This document shows, piece after piece, positions 31,430-40,093 of a stretch of DNA of 64,000 nucleotides. The translations under genes were made by a program, and so were the position numbers. Under the pieces are notes generated by a model. It was not told the DNA's origin and ran no database searches. It worked only from the letters and a program-made list of their open reading frames with translations. The DNA comes from Oceanobacillus sp. HTM 045 (GTDB lineage: Bacteria; Pseudomonadota; Alphaproteobacteria; Rhodobacterales; Rhodobacteraceae), in the NCBI GenBank assembly GCA_009733745.1, contig WNWL01000001.1:868001-932000 (forward strand). The letters are read 5' to 3'. The first letter of the stretch is position 1, and every line of letters begins with the position of its first letter.

Positions 31430-32476
31430 ATGCAATACCGCAAACTCGGCCGGACCGGCATCGAGGTGAGCCGGCTCTGTCTCGGCACCATGACCTTCGG
31501 CAGCCAGAACACGTTCGAGGAAGGCCACGCCCAGATCGACCTGGCGCTCGACCACGGCATCAACTTCCTCGACACGGCGGAGATGTACCCGGTCAACCCG
31601 ACCTCGCCGGAGACGCAGGGCGCGAGCGAGGCCTGCATCGGCGAGTGGTTCGAGAAGACCGGCCGGCGCGGCGACGTGGTTCTGGCCACCAAGATCGTCG
31701 GCGAGGGCTTCGGCCATATCCGTGGCGGCGCGCCGATCAACGCCACGACGCTTCGCGAGGCGGTCGATGCGAGCCTCACGCGGCTGAAGACCGACTACAT
31801 CGACCTCTACCAGTTCCACTGGCCGAACCGGGGCTCCTACCACTTCCGCAAGTACTGGAACTTCGACGCGACGGTGCAGGAGAAGGGCACCCCGCAGGAG
31901 GACATCCTCGAGATCCTCCAGACCTGCGACGCGCTGGTGAAGGAGGGCAAGATCCGCACCATCGGCCTCTCCAACGACAGCGCCTGGGGGACGATGCAGT
32001 TCCTTAGCATCGCCGAGAAGCACGGGCTGCCGCGGGTGGTGACGATCCAGAACGAGTACTCGCTGCTCTGCCGGATCTTCGACACCGACCTCGCCGAGCT
32101 GTCGCACCACGAGGATGTCGGCCTCTTCTGCTACTCGCCGCTGGCGGCGGGGATCATCTCGGGCAAGTACCAGGGCAACGTCACGCCGCCGGATTCGCGT
32201 CGGACCAAGGTCGCCAATCTCGGCGGGCGGCTCGACGGGCCCAACTGGGAGGCGGCGACGGCGGCCTACCTGACCGTTGCGGAGAAGCACGGGCTGGATG
32301 TCTGCCAGATGGCGCTGGCCTGGTGCCTGACCCGGCCGTTCATGACCTCGGCGATCTTCGGCGCGACCAAGCACTGGCAGTTGGAGAACGCGCTGAAGGC
32401 GGCGGACCTCGCGCTCGGGCAGGAGGTGCTCGACGACATCGCCGCGGCCAACCGGGCGCATCCGATGCCGATCTGA
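31430..32476 (+). CDS. Aldo/keto reductase (Tas-like)
   Basis: This NADPH-dependent oxidoreductase of 348 residues has the TIM-barrel signatures LGRTGIEVSRLCLGTMTFG, the catalytic Asp and Tyr in FLDTAEMYPV, Lys in VLATKIVG, and YIDLYQFHWPN with His. The C-terminal SAIFGATKHWQLENAL is the cofactor phosphate region. The long insertion after FHWPN is as in Tas/YajO-type members. The substrate is unknown. Confidence 0.88.
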   Translation: MQYRKLGRTGIEVSRLCLGTMTFGSQNTFEEGHAQIDLALDHGINFLDTAEMYPVNPTSPETQGASEACIGEWFEKTGRRGDVVLATKIVGEGFGHIRGGAPINATTLREAVDASLTRLKTDYIDLYQFHWPNRGSYHFRKYWNFDATVQEKGTPQEDILEILQTCDALVKEGKIRTIGLSNDSAWGTMQFLSIAEKHGLPRVVTIQNEYSLLCRIFDTDLAELSHHEDVGLFCYSPLAAGIISGKYQGNVTPPDSRRTKVANLGGRLDGPNWEAATAAYLTVAEKHGLDVCQMALAWCLTRPFMTSAIFGATKHWQLENALKAADLALGQEVLDDIAAANRAHPMPI

Positions 32477-32487
32477 GCGCCCGAGCG

Positions 32488-32549
32488 GGCTTCGCAAGGT
32501 TGCGAAGCTCGCAAGGCACTGATTCCAAACGATAAAAGTGTTAACGGGG
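32488..32549 (-). repeat. Interspersed ~60-bp intergenic element, copy A
   Basis: Read on the minus strand it begins CCCCGTTAACACTTTT and ends with the hairpin GCTTCGCA-ACCT-TGCGAAGC (plus-strand 32489-32508). It lies between two convergent genes, aldo/keto reductase and arylformamidase. It aligns end to end with copies at 13667-13723 and 55905-55964. Confidence 0.65.
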
Positions 32550-32603
32550 TGCGCGCGGGCTCGTGCGCATCCGGCCAGCCGGGCCTGCCTGGCCCGCGCC
32601 GTC

Positions 32604-33416
32604 TCAGTCCAGCAGGGCGTGGACCAGTGCGGAGTCCGGGTCCGCCATGCCGTCGATCACGTTGAAATGGTGCCGGTCGGCCTCCTCCACGCAGGCCGTG
32701 GCGGCGCCGAGGCCGGTCCATGCGTTGGCGAGAAGCGCGTTCTGGCGGATGAACTCCGCCCGCTCTCCCGCGCCGACCCAGCAGACCACCTCCGCCCCCG
32801 GGACCGGCGCGAGCAGCGCCGGGCTTTCCGCCGCCGCCTCCGCCGCGTCGAGTTGCAGCGAGGTGCCGATCTCGGTCGCCGTCAGCGGGCGCAGGTCGTG
32901 GACGCCGGAGATCGAGACGACCCGCTCCACCCGCGCCGCGGCGCCCTCGCCGAGCGGCCCGGCATGGCAGACCATCCGCGTCACGAGATGCCCCCCGGCG
33001 GAATGGCCGGCGAGGCGCAGCGGCCCCTCCACGCGCCCGCTGGCGGTCTCGACGGCGCGCGCGACCGACCGGGTGATCGCGCTCACCCGCACCTCCGGGC
33101 ACAGCGGGTAGGACGGCATCGCGACGGCCCAGCCGCGCGCCAGCGGCCCCGAGGCAAGATGCGACCAGAAGGAGCGGTCGAAGCGCAGCCAGTAGCCGCC
33201 GTGGACGAACACCACCAGCCCCTCCGGCGCGGCGTCGGGCAGGAAGAGGTCCAGCGCCTCGCGCTCGTGCGGGCCGTAGGAGATCACCTCCGGCGGGCGC
33301 TTCTCGCGGAAGGCCGCGGCGGCGGCGGCCCAGCGGTCGAGATAGTGTGCCCCGTCCGGGATGTGCGGCCCGTTGGCGTAGGCGTCGTCCCAGTCGTCGA
33401 TCCGGCGAAACAGCAT
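32604..33416 (-). CDS. Alpha/beta hydrolase, probable arylformamidase (kynurenine formamidase)
   Basis: This 270-residue enzyme probably hydrolyses N-formylkynurenine to kynurenine. It has the oxyanion motif VFVHGGYWLRFD, the nucleophile elbow AGHSAGGHL, an Asp region before the C-terminus and the His in DRHHFNVID, the pattern of the AFMID-type formamidases and unlike metal-dependent KynB. It is divergent from kynU and kynA with a 116-base gap, which strongly supports this role. GGGAGA precedes ATG 33416 on the minus strand. Confidence 0.78.
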   Translation of the reverse strand: MLFRRIDDWDDAYANGPHIPDGAHYLDRWAAAAAAFREKRPPEVISYGPHEREALDLFLPDAAPEGLVVFVHGGYWLRFDRSFWSHLASGPLARGWAVAMPSYPLCPEVRVSAITRSVARAVETASGRVEGPLRLAGHSAGGHLVTRMVCHAGPLGEGAAARVERVVSISGVHDLRPLTATEIGTSLQLDAAEAAAESPALLAPVPGAEVVCWVGAGERAEFIRQNALLANAWTGLGAATACVEEADRHHFNVIDGMADPDSALVHALLD

Positions 33417-33532
33417 CTTCGATTCTCCCTCTCCGGGACCATCCTTACCCCCGCGCACCGCCTGCGCGACAGCCCTTGCCGCGGGGCGGCGCGGCGTGGG
33501 AGCATCGCCGCAAAACCAAGGGAGACACCCGG

Positions 33533-34744
33533 ATGGACAGCCCCGCAACCGACCCCTTCGCCCGCACCCGCGCGCTGTTCGAGCTGCCGGACGGGGTGAT
33601 CTATCTCGACGGCAATTCCCTCGGCCCCCTGCCCCGTGCGGCGACGGCGCGGATTCGCGCGGTGATGGAGGACGAATGGGGGCAACTCCTGATCCGCGGC
33701 TGGAACGCCGCCGGGTGGATGGACGCTCCTGCCCGCCTCGGCGACCGGATCGGGCGGCTGATCGGCGCGGCGCCGGGCACGGTGGTGGTGGGCGACACGC
33801 TGACGATCAAGGTCTACCAGTGCCTCGCCGCGGCGCTGGAGATGCGGCCGGGCCGCAGGGTGATCGTCTCCGACAGCGGCAACTTCCCGACCGACCTCTA
33901 CATGGCGCAGGGGCTGATCGGCAGCCTCGGACAGGGGCACGAGCTACGGACGGTCGCGCCGGAAGAGGTCGCCGGCGCGATCGGTGACGACGTGGCGGTG
34001 CTGATGCTGACGGAGGTGGACTACCGGACGGGGCGCTTGCACGACATGGCAGCGCTGACCGCGAAGGCACATGAGCATGGCGCGCTAACCCTCTGGGATC
34101 TGGCGCATTCCGCCGGTGCGTTGCCGGTGGACGTGACGGCGGCGGAGGCGGATTTCGCGGTCGGCTGCACCTACAAGTACCTGAACGCCGGCCCCGGTGC
34201 GCCGGCCTTCGCCTATGCCGTGCCGCGCCATCACGGCGCGATCCGCCCGGCGCTGGCCGGCTGGCTCGGGCACGAGGCCCCGTTCGCCTTCGACCCCGAC
34301 TACCGCCCCGCGCCGGGGATCGAGCGGTTGCGGGTGGGGACGCCGCCGATATTGGCTTTCGCGGCGCTGGAGGCGGCGCTGGATGTCTGGGACGGGGTGG
34401 AGATGGCGGATGTGCGCCGCCGGTCGCAGGAATTGTCGGCGCGGTTTGTCACCGAAGTCGAGGCGCGCTGCGGCGGCGAGGTGACATTGTCATCCCCCCG
34501 TGACATCGGGCAGCGGGGATCCCAGGTGTCATTCCGGCACGCGGAGGGATACGCCGTGATGCAGGCGCTGATCGCCGCCGGGGTGATCGGCGATTTCCGC
34601 GCGCCGGACATGATGCGCTTCGGCTTCGCGCCGCTCTACAACACGATGGACGAGGTGGTCCGCGCCGCGGAGATCCTGTCGGAGATCCTCTCGGAGCGCC
34701 GCTGGGACCGGCCCGAGTTCCGCGCCCGGGCGAAGGTCACATGA
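33533..34744 (+). CDS. kynU: Kynureninase
   Basis: This pyridoxal-phosphate enzyme splits kynurenine into anthranilate and alanine. The 403-residue protein has the N-terminal [11 protein letters not shown], phosphate-binding segment, [15 protein letters not shown], the cofactor Lys in [16 protein letters not shown], and [18 protein letters not shown] precedes ATG 33533. kynA overlaps its stop by four bases (ATGA), so the two are coupled. Confidence 0.95.
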   Translation: MDSPATDPFARTRALFELPDGVIYLDGNSLGPLPRAATARIRAVMEDEWGQLLIRGWNAAGWMDAPARLGDRIGRLIGAAPGTVVVGDTLTIKVYQCLAAALEMRPGRRVIVSDSGNFPTDLYMAQGLIGSLGQGHELRTVAPEEVAGAIGDDVAVLMLTEVDYRTGRLHDMAALTAKAHEHGALTLWDLAHSAGALPVDVTAAEADFAVGCTYKYLNAGPGAPAFAYAVPRHHGAIRPALAGWLGHEAPFAFDPDYRPAPGIERLRVGTPPILAFAALEAALDVWDGVEMADVRRRSQELSARFVTEVEARCGGEVTLSSPRDIGQRGSQVSFRHAEGYAVMQALIAAGVIGDFRAPDMMRFGFAPLYNTMDEVVRAAEILSEILSERRWDRPEFRARAKVT

Positions 34745-35565
34745 GCGAGCCCTACGACCCGTCGGAGGACGGCGCGGAGATGGCGTTCGACGGGCGCATG
34801 TCCTACGCCGACTATCTCGGCCTGCCCGCCATCCTCTCCGCGCAGAAGCCGCTCTCGGGCGCGCATGACGAGCTGCTGTTCATCGTCCAGCACCAGACCT
34901 CGGAGCTCTGGATGAAGCTCGCCATCCACGAGCTGCGCGCGGCGCGGGAGGCGATCTCGGCGGACCGGCTCCAGCCAGCCTTCAAGATGCTCGCCCGCGT
35001 GGCGCGGATCTTCGAGCAGCTCAACGGCGCGTGGGACGTGCTGCGGACCATGACGCCGAGCGAGTACACCGAATTCCGCGAGGCGCTGGGCCAGTCCTCC
35101 GGGTTCCAGTCGCACCAGTACCGCGAGATCGAGTTCATCCTCGGCAACCGCAACCGGGCCATGCTGCGCCCGCACGCGCACCGGGCGGAGGTGCTGGCCC
35201 GGCTGGAGGCGGAACTGGCCGCGCCGAGCCTCTACGCGGTCGCCATCGGGCGGCTCGCGGCGGCGGGGTTCGGGGTGGAAGCCGGCGTGAGCGACACGCC
35301 GCACGAGCCCGACCCGGCCGTGGAGGCGGCGTGGGAGGCGGTCTACCGCGACCCGGAGGGGCACTGGCCGCTCTACCAGCTCGCCGAGAAACTGGTGGAC
35401 CTGGAGGACTATTTCCGCCGCTGGCGCTTCAACCACGTCACCACGGTCGAGCGGGTGATCGGCTTCAAGCGCGGCACCGGCGGCACCTCGGGCGTGGCCT
35501 ACCTGCGGCGGATGCTGGAGGTGGAGCTGTTCCCGGAACTCTGGCGGCTGCGGACCAGCCTCTAG
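34741..35565 (+). CDS. kynA: Tryptophan 2,3-dioxygenase
   Basis: This heme enzyme opens the indole ring of tryptophan to N-formylkynurenine, the first step of the kynurenine route. The 274-residue protein has [16 protein letters not shown], the substrate-binding [26 protein letters not shown], and the heme-ligand region [13 protein letters not shown] followed by GTGGTSGV. It is co-translated with kynU. Three genes in this block give tryptophan to anthranilate; no 3-hydroxylase is present here. Confidence 0.96.
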   Translation: MSEPYDPSEDGAEMAFDGRMSYADYLGLPAILSAQKPLSGAHDELLFIVQHQTSELWMKLAIHELRAAREAISADRLQPAFKMLARVARIFEQLNGAWDVLRTMTPSEYTEFREALGQSSGFQSHQYREIEFILGNRNRAMLRPHAHRAEVLARLEAELAAPSLYAVAIGRLAAAGFGVEAGVSDTPHEPDPAVEAAWEAVYRDPEGHWPLYQLAEKLVDLEDYFRRWRFNHVTTVERVIGFKRGTGGTSGVAYLRRMLEVELFPELWRLRTSL

Positions 35566-35652
35566 CGGCCAGCACCGGCCTGCCGGCAAGCCCGGGCTCC
35601 CCTGCCGGGAACGCACGACAAGGTGGCAAAGCGCGCCTCACGCGCGAATCCG

Positions 35653-35681
35653 GCTTGCTTGCGGGGCGGAAATCAAATATT
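35653..35681 (+). promoter_or_regulatory. Sigma-70-type promoter of the Rieske oxygenase operon
   Basis: TTGCTT (35653-35658) and TATTTA (35676-35681) are 17 bases apart, giving a start near 35688 within the operator palindrome. The gap is AT-rich against the GC-rich background. Confidence 0.6.
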
Positions 35682-35699
35682 TAAATGAGCGCTCAATTA
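35678..35699. promoter_or_regulatory. 22-bp palindromic operator (TetR-like) before the Rieske oxygenase gene
   Basis: TTTAAATGAGCGCTCAATTAAA is symmetric at 20 of 22 positions with a perfect TGAGCGCTCA core (35684-35693). It overlaps the -10 box and the presumed transcription start, so a bound repressor would block initiation. The size and TGA(N4)TCA-like centre suit TetR/BetI-type regulators. No regulator gene is adjacent. Confidence 0.65.
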
Positions 35700-35716
35700 A
35701 ATTTGGAGATCGTTCG

Positions 35717-36931
35717 ATGTCGCGTCCGGAGAAGGCGTTCGATATTCCCGAGGATTGGGACCGCCGGGGCCTCCCGGCATGGACCTACTTCAACGAGGAA
35801 CTTTTCGAGCTCGAGAAGCAGGTGCTCTTTCGCGAGCGATGGCAGCTTGCCTGCCACGTCTCGGACGTGGCGGAGCCGGGCCAGTACGTCACCTTCGACA
35901 TTGCCGGGGAACGCGCGATCATCGTGCGCGGCCGCGACGGGGTGATCCGCGCCTTCCACAATGTCTGCAGGCACCGGGGCTCGCGTGTCGTCGCGGACGA
36001 GCGCGGCCAGTGCCGCGCGGCGATGATCTGCCCGTTCCACGGCTGGGCCTACAATCTCGACGGCACGCTGCGCGGTGTCGCCCACCCGCAGACCCTGCCC
36101 GACCTCGACCCGAAGGAGATGGGGCTCAAGCCGGTCGAGCTGGAGACCTGGCACGGCTTCGTCTTCATCCGCTTCGTGCCCTCGGAGCAGCCGCCGGTCG
36201 CGCAGATCCTCGCCCGGCACGAGGCCGAGATCGCGCCCTACCGGGCCGAGACCTTCGTGCCGACGAAGGACGGGTTCTGGACCAGCACCTCGCCGGTGAA
36301 CTGGAAGTCGGTGCGCGACGTGGACAACGAGGGATACCATGTCGCGATCGCCCATCCGGGCCTGCACGACCTCTACGGCCGGGGCTATTACGACGAGCCG
36401 TTCGTCGATGGCAGCTCGCGTTCCTTCGCCGCGTTCAACGACGGACCGGCGCGATTCTGGAGCGTGCGGGCCTACCAGAACCTGCTGCCCGAGGTGACGA
36501 GCCTGCCGGAGACGCACCGCCGGGCCTGGCTCTATATCGGCCTGTTCCCGAACGCGGTGCTGTCCTTCTACCCGGACTCGGTGATGTTCTACCAGGAGAT
36601 CCCGATCTCCCCGACCGAGACGGTGATCCGCAGCGCGGCCTACCGCCACGCGGAGGAAAGCCGCGAGCTGCGGGTGGCGCGCTACCTCTCGGGACGAATC
36701 GACCAGATCACGTCGGAAGAGGACATGCAGCTCACCATCTGGTCGAACGAGGCCACGCTGTCGAGCGGATACGAGGGAATCCTGCTGTCCGATCTCGAAT
36801 ATGGCGTGCGGACCCATCATGACCACTTGCGCAAAGCCATTCCGGTGTTCGATGCTGAACAGGAACCGGAGCCCGGCACGCTCGCTGCCGTGAATGCCCG
36901 GCTCTCGGAGACCGGAACGGGGACAGGATGA
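35717..36931 (+). CDS. Rieske non-heme iron oxygenase, alpha subunit
   Basis: This 404-residue oxygenase has the [2Fe-2S] site CRHRGSRV plus CPFHGWAYNLDG and the mononuclear iron region DNEGYHVAIAHPGLHDLYG. It resembles the group acting on quaternary amines (glycine betaine, stachydrine, carnitine) more than aromatic-ring dioxygenases, but the substrate is inferred. The operon continues with a polyamine-type ABC importer, which supports a small cationic or amine substrate. No reductase subunit gene is adjacent. Confidence 0.85.
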   Translation: MSRPEKAFDIPEDWDRRGLPAWTYFNEELFELEKQVLFRERWQLACHVSDVAEPGQYVTFDIAGERAIIVRGRDGVIRAFHNVCRHRGSRVVADERGQCRAAMICPFHGWAYNLDGTLRGVAHPQTLPDLDPKEMGLKPVELETWHGFVFIRFVPSEQPPVAQILARHEAEIAPYRAETFVPTKDGFWTSTSPVNWKSVRDVDNEGYHVAIAHPGLHDLYGRGYYDEPFVDGSSRSFAAFNDGPARFWSVRAYQNLLPEVTSLPETHRRAWLYIGLFPNAVLSFYPDSVMFYQEIPISPTETVIRSAAYRHAEESRELRVARYLSGRIDQITSEEDMQLTIWSNEATLSSGYEGILLSDLEYGVRTHHDHLRKAIPVFDAEQEPEPGTLAAVNARLSETGTGTG

Positions 36932-36989
36932 CGAGAGGCACTCCCGCAAGGGATATCGCAGGGGACTTCGCAGGGGGCATCGCCTGCGA

Positions 36990-37961
36990 ATGACGGTCGC
37001 GCTCGACGAGGCCGCGTCGGAGGCCGCCCGACCACAGACCAAACGCAAGGCGCGCGGCCCGAGCGACGCGCGCCGCGGCCTCACCCTCATGTCGCCGGTG
37101 TTCGGCTACGCGCTGCTCTTGCTGGCCATCCCGCTCGGCGCGACCATCGCGATGAGCTTCTGGTCGCAGGACTTCCTGACCTTCGACCGCTCCGGCACGC
37201 TGGAGAACTACGCCGCGATCTGGACCGACGACATGCCGGACCACTGGACGGGCATCTTCGGCAGCTACTGGACCGAGAACCTCTACCGCGCGCTGCTGCT
37301 GCGCTCTCTCTCGGTGTCGCTGTTCGTGACCGCCGCCACGCTGCTGCTGGCCTTCCCGATCGCCTATTACGTCTCGTTCCACGTCCGGAAGAACAAGGGG
37401 TTGTGGATCTTCCTGATCACCATCCCGTTCTGGACCAGCTACCTGCTCCGGGTCTTTCTCTGGAAGGTGATCCTCGGCTACGAGGGCGTGGTGAACGCCT
37501 CGCTGATGGCGCTGGGCGTGATCGACGAGCCGCTGACCTCGATCAACTACTCGATCAACGCGGTCGTGCTGACGCTGGCCCATGCCTGGGCGCCGTTCGC
37601 GATCCTGCCGATCTTCGTCTCGCTGGAGAAGATCGACCGCTCGCTGCTGGAGGCGGCGGAGGACCTCGGCGACGGGCCGATCCGGCGGTTCTTCCGGGTC
37701 ACCCTGCCGCTTGCAATGCCGGGCGTGGTGGCGGCGGCGCTGATCGTCTTCATCCCGACCATCGGCGACTACGTCACGCCGAAACTGCTCGGCGGCAAGG
37801 ACGGGCTGATGATCTCCAACATGATCGAGGTGCAGTTCAAGAAGGGCAACGACCAGCCGCTCGGCTCGGCGCTGGCGGTCTCGTCGATGATGATCGTGGC
37901 GTCGATATCGGTCCTGTTCGTCTGGATGAACCGCAAGTACCTGAGGGCGCGACCGTCATGA
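36990..37961 (+). CDS. ABC transporter permease, PotB type
   Basis: This 323-residue inner-membrane permease has about six helices, with a long first periplasmic loop, and the EAA motif EAAEDLGDGPIRRFFRVTLPL that docks the ATPase. It matches polyamine/amine importers. Start at ATG 36990 leaves a 58-base gap from the oxygenase gene. The next permease overlaps it by four bases. Confidence 0.88.
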   Translation: MTVALDEAASEAARPQTKRKARGPSDARRGLTLMSPVFGYALLLLAIPLGATIAMSFWSQDFLTFDRSGTLENYAAIWTDDMPDHWTGIFGSYWTENLYRALLLRSLSVSLFVTAATLLLAFPIAYYVSFHVRKNKGLWIFLITIPFWTSYLLRVFLWKVILGYEGVVNASLMALGVIDEPLTSINYSINAVVLTLAHAWAPFAILPIFVSLEKIDRSLLEAAEDLGDGPIRRFFRVTLPLAMPGVVAAALIVFIPTIGDYVTPKLLGGKDGLMISNMIEVQFKKGNDQPLGSALAVSSMMIVASISVLFVWMNRKYLRARPS

Positions 37962-38791
37962 GCGGCGAGACCGGAACCCACTCCAAGGGCACGGGGCTGC
38001 GCGTCTACGCGTTCGCCTACCTGCTGTTCCTCTACGCGCCGGTCGCGCTCCTGCCGATCTTCGCGTTCAACGACAGCCAGATCATCGCCTTCCCGCTGTC
38101 GGGCTTCACCGACAGGTGGTTCGGCGAGCTCTGGGAGGCGGAGCCGCTGCACGAGTCGCTGATGAACTCCCTGTTCGTCGGCATCACCTCCTCGGTGCTG
38201 GCGACGCTGCTGGGCATCTGCGCGGCGCGGGCCTCCACCCGCTACGAGTTCCCGGGCAAGAAGCCGATGATGGGCTTCGTGATGCTGCCGCTGGTGCTGC
38301 CCGAGATCATCGTCGGCGTGGCGATGATCAACATCATCGTCCAGCTCGGCATGGACCTCTCGCTCTGGACCGTGATCCTCGGCCACGTGCTGATCTGCAC
38401 GCCCTTCGCGATCGCAATCCTCTCGGCGGCCTTCGCCAGCCTCGACCGCTCGCTGGAGGAAGCCTCGCTCGACCTCGGCGAGACCCGGATGGGCACCTTC
38501 CTGCGGGTCACCCTGCCGCTGGTGATGCCGGGCATCGTCTCCAGCCTGCTGATCTGCTTCACGATCTCGCTCGACGAGTTCATCATCGCCTTCTTCCTGA
38601 CCGGGGCGGACACGACGCTGCCGGTCTATATCTGGGGGCAGCTCCGCTTCCCCGGGCGCCTGCCCAGCGTGTTCGCGCTCGGCACGCTCATGCTCCTCGC
38701 CTCGCTCCTGCTGCTGACCCTCGGCGAGTATTTCCGCCGCCGCTCGGCACGGAAGACGGGGATCGAACACACCGCCGGAGGTCTCGTCTGA
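37958..38791 (+). CDS. ABC transporter permease, PotC type
   Basis: This 277-residue permease has six helices and the EAA loop EASLDLGETRMGTFLRVTLPL. Typical PotC features include AFNDSQIIAFPLSGF and DEFIIAFFLTGADTTLPV. It overlaps the preceding gene (ATGA) and is followed by the ATPase after two bases. Confidence 0.88.
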   Translation: MSGETGTHSKGTGLRVYAFAYLLFLYAPVALLPIFAFNDSQIIAFPLSGFTDRWFGELWEAEPLHESLMNSLFVGITSSVLATLLGICAARASTRYEFPGKKPMMGFVMLPLVLPEIIVGVAMINIIVQLGMDLSLWTVILGHVLICTPFAIAILSAAFASLDRSLEEASLDLGETRMGTFLRVTLPLVMPGIVSSLLICFTISLDEFIIAFFLTGADTTLPVYIWGQLRFPGRLPSVFALGTLMLLASLLLLTLGEYFRRRSARKTGIEHTAGGLV

Positions 38792-38793
38792 GA

Positions 38794-39882
38794 ATGGCTG
38801 CACCGATCATCACCCTCGAGAAGGTGGAGAAACGCTTCGGCGACGTGGTCGCGCTCGGCGGCGTGTCGGGCGAGATCAGGGCGGGCGAGTTCTTCTCGCT
38901 GCTCGGCCCCTCGGGCTGCGGCAAGACCACCTTGCTGCGCTGCATCGCCGGGTTCGAGGACCCGACCTCGGGCGCGATCATCCTCGACGGCAAGCACATG
39001 GAGGGCGTCCCGGCCAACCACCGGCCGACCAACATGGTGTTCCAGTCCTACGCGATCTTCCCGCATCTCAGCGTCGCGGAGAACGTGGGCTACGGCCTCA
39101 AGAAGCAGCGCATCTCGCGCGCGGAGCGGGCCCAGCGCGTCGAGGAGGCGCTGGCGATGGTCGACCTCGCCGGCTACGGCCACCGTGCCAGCCACGCCCT
39201 CTCCGGCGGCCAGCGACAGCGCGTGGCGCTGGCCCGCGCGCTGGTGATGCGGCCCAAGGTGCTGCTGCTGGACGAGCCGCTCTCGGCGCTCGACAAGAAG
39301 CTCCGCGAGCAGATGCAGGTGGAGCTGCGCCGCCTGCAGCGCGCGGTCGGCATCACCTTCATCCTGGTCACCCACGACCAGGAGGAGGCGCTGACCATGT
39401 CCGACCGGATCGCGGTGATGTTCGGCGGCCAGATCGCCCAGCTCGACACGCCGCAGAACCTCTACCGCCGGCCGATGAGCCGGCAGGTCGCCTCCTTCAT
39501 CGGCTTCATGAACTTCCTCGACGCCGAGATCCGGGCCGATGGCGGGCACAGCATCGACCTCGACGTGGCCGCCCTCGGGCGGGTCGAGGTGCCGTCGAGC
39601 CAGCGCCCGGGCAAGCCGAACGGGCGCAAGGTCAGCGTCGGCATCCGGCCGGAGATGCTGACCATCCTGATGACCGACAGCGAGACCGCGGAACGCGAGA
39701 TCGAGGCGGAGGTGGTGGACGCTGCCTATTACGGCGACATGACCTATTACGACGTGCGCTTCCCGGGCGTGGCGGAGCCGGCGCAGATCTCCATGCGCAA
39801 CACCGCCGGGCGGCGGATCCTCGAGGCCGGGGACCGCGCCCGCGTCGGCTGGTCGAGCGAGTCCATCGTCGTCCTGGACTGA
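38794..39882 (+). CDS. ABC transporter ATP-binding protein, PotA type
   Basis: This 362-residue cytoplasmic ATPase powers the importer. It has Walker A GPSGCGKTT, Q-loop VFQSYAIFPHL, signature LSGGQRQR, Walker B VLLLDEPLSALD and the C-terminal TOBE domain (VSVGIRPEML). It ends the operon. No periplasmic binding protein is encoded in the cluster, so that subunit must lie elsewhere. Confidence 0.92.
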   Translation: MAAPIITLEKVEKRFGDVVALGGVSGEIRAGEFFSLLGPSGCGKTTLLRCIAGFEDPTSGAIILDGKHMEGVPANHRPTNMVFQSYAIFPHLSVAENVGYGLKKQRISRAERAQRVEEALAMVDLAGYGHRASHALSGGQRQRVALARALVMRPKVLLLDEPLSALDKKLREQMQVELRRLQRAVGITFILVTHDQEEALTMSDRIAVMFGGQIAQLDTPQNLYRRPMSRQVASFIGFMNFLDAEIRADGGHSIDLDVAALGRVEVPSSQRPGKPNGRKVSVGIRPEMLTILMTDSETAEREIEAEVVDAAYYGDMTYYDVRFPGVAEPAQISMRNTAGRRILEAGDRARVGWSSESIVVLD

Positions 39883-39994
39883 GGTTTTTCAGGCTGAAGG
39901 TCAGTGCCGAGGGACAGGTCCGGCCCTGGTCGGGCGTGGTGCTTTGCCGGGTCTGCTTGGTTTATGGCAGCCACCCCTCCCGAGATTTGATCCA

Positions 39995-40010
39995 TTTGCA
40001 GCGCTGCAAA
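39995..40010. promoter_or_regulatory. Perfect 16-bp palindrome between convergent transporter operons
   Basis: TTTGCAGCGCTGCAAA is fully self-complementary and sits directly before a GC-rich stem. It could be a protein-binding site or the AT-edge of a composite terminator; neither flanking gene starts here. Confidence 0.4.
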
Positions 40011-40063
40011 ACGCCCGGCCCCGGGGAGGGCCGGGCGTGGCCCGGGCTGGTCGCCCGGGCTTT
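40011..40063. terminator. Tandem GC-rich stem-loops between convergent genes
   Basis: ACGCCCGGCCC (40011-40021) pairs with GGGCCGGGCGT (40028-40038), loop CGGGGA. A second pair, GCCCGGGC at 40040-40047 and 40053-40060, is followed by TTT. They separate the PotA-type gene (plus) from the Atm1-type gene (minus) and likely terminate both. Confidence 0.6.
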
Positions 40064-40093
40064 GGCTGACCGGAGTACGAACTCCCCACCCCC

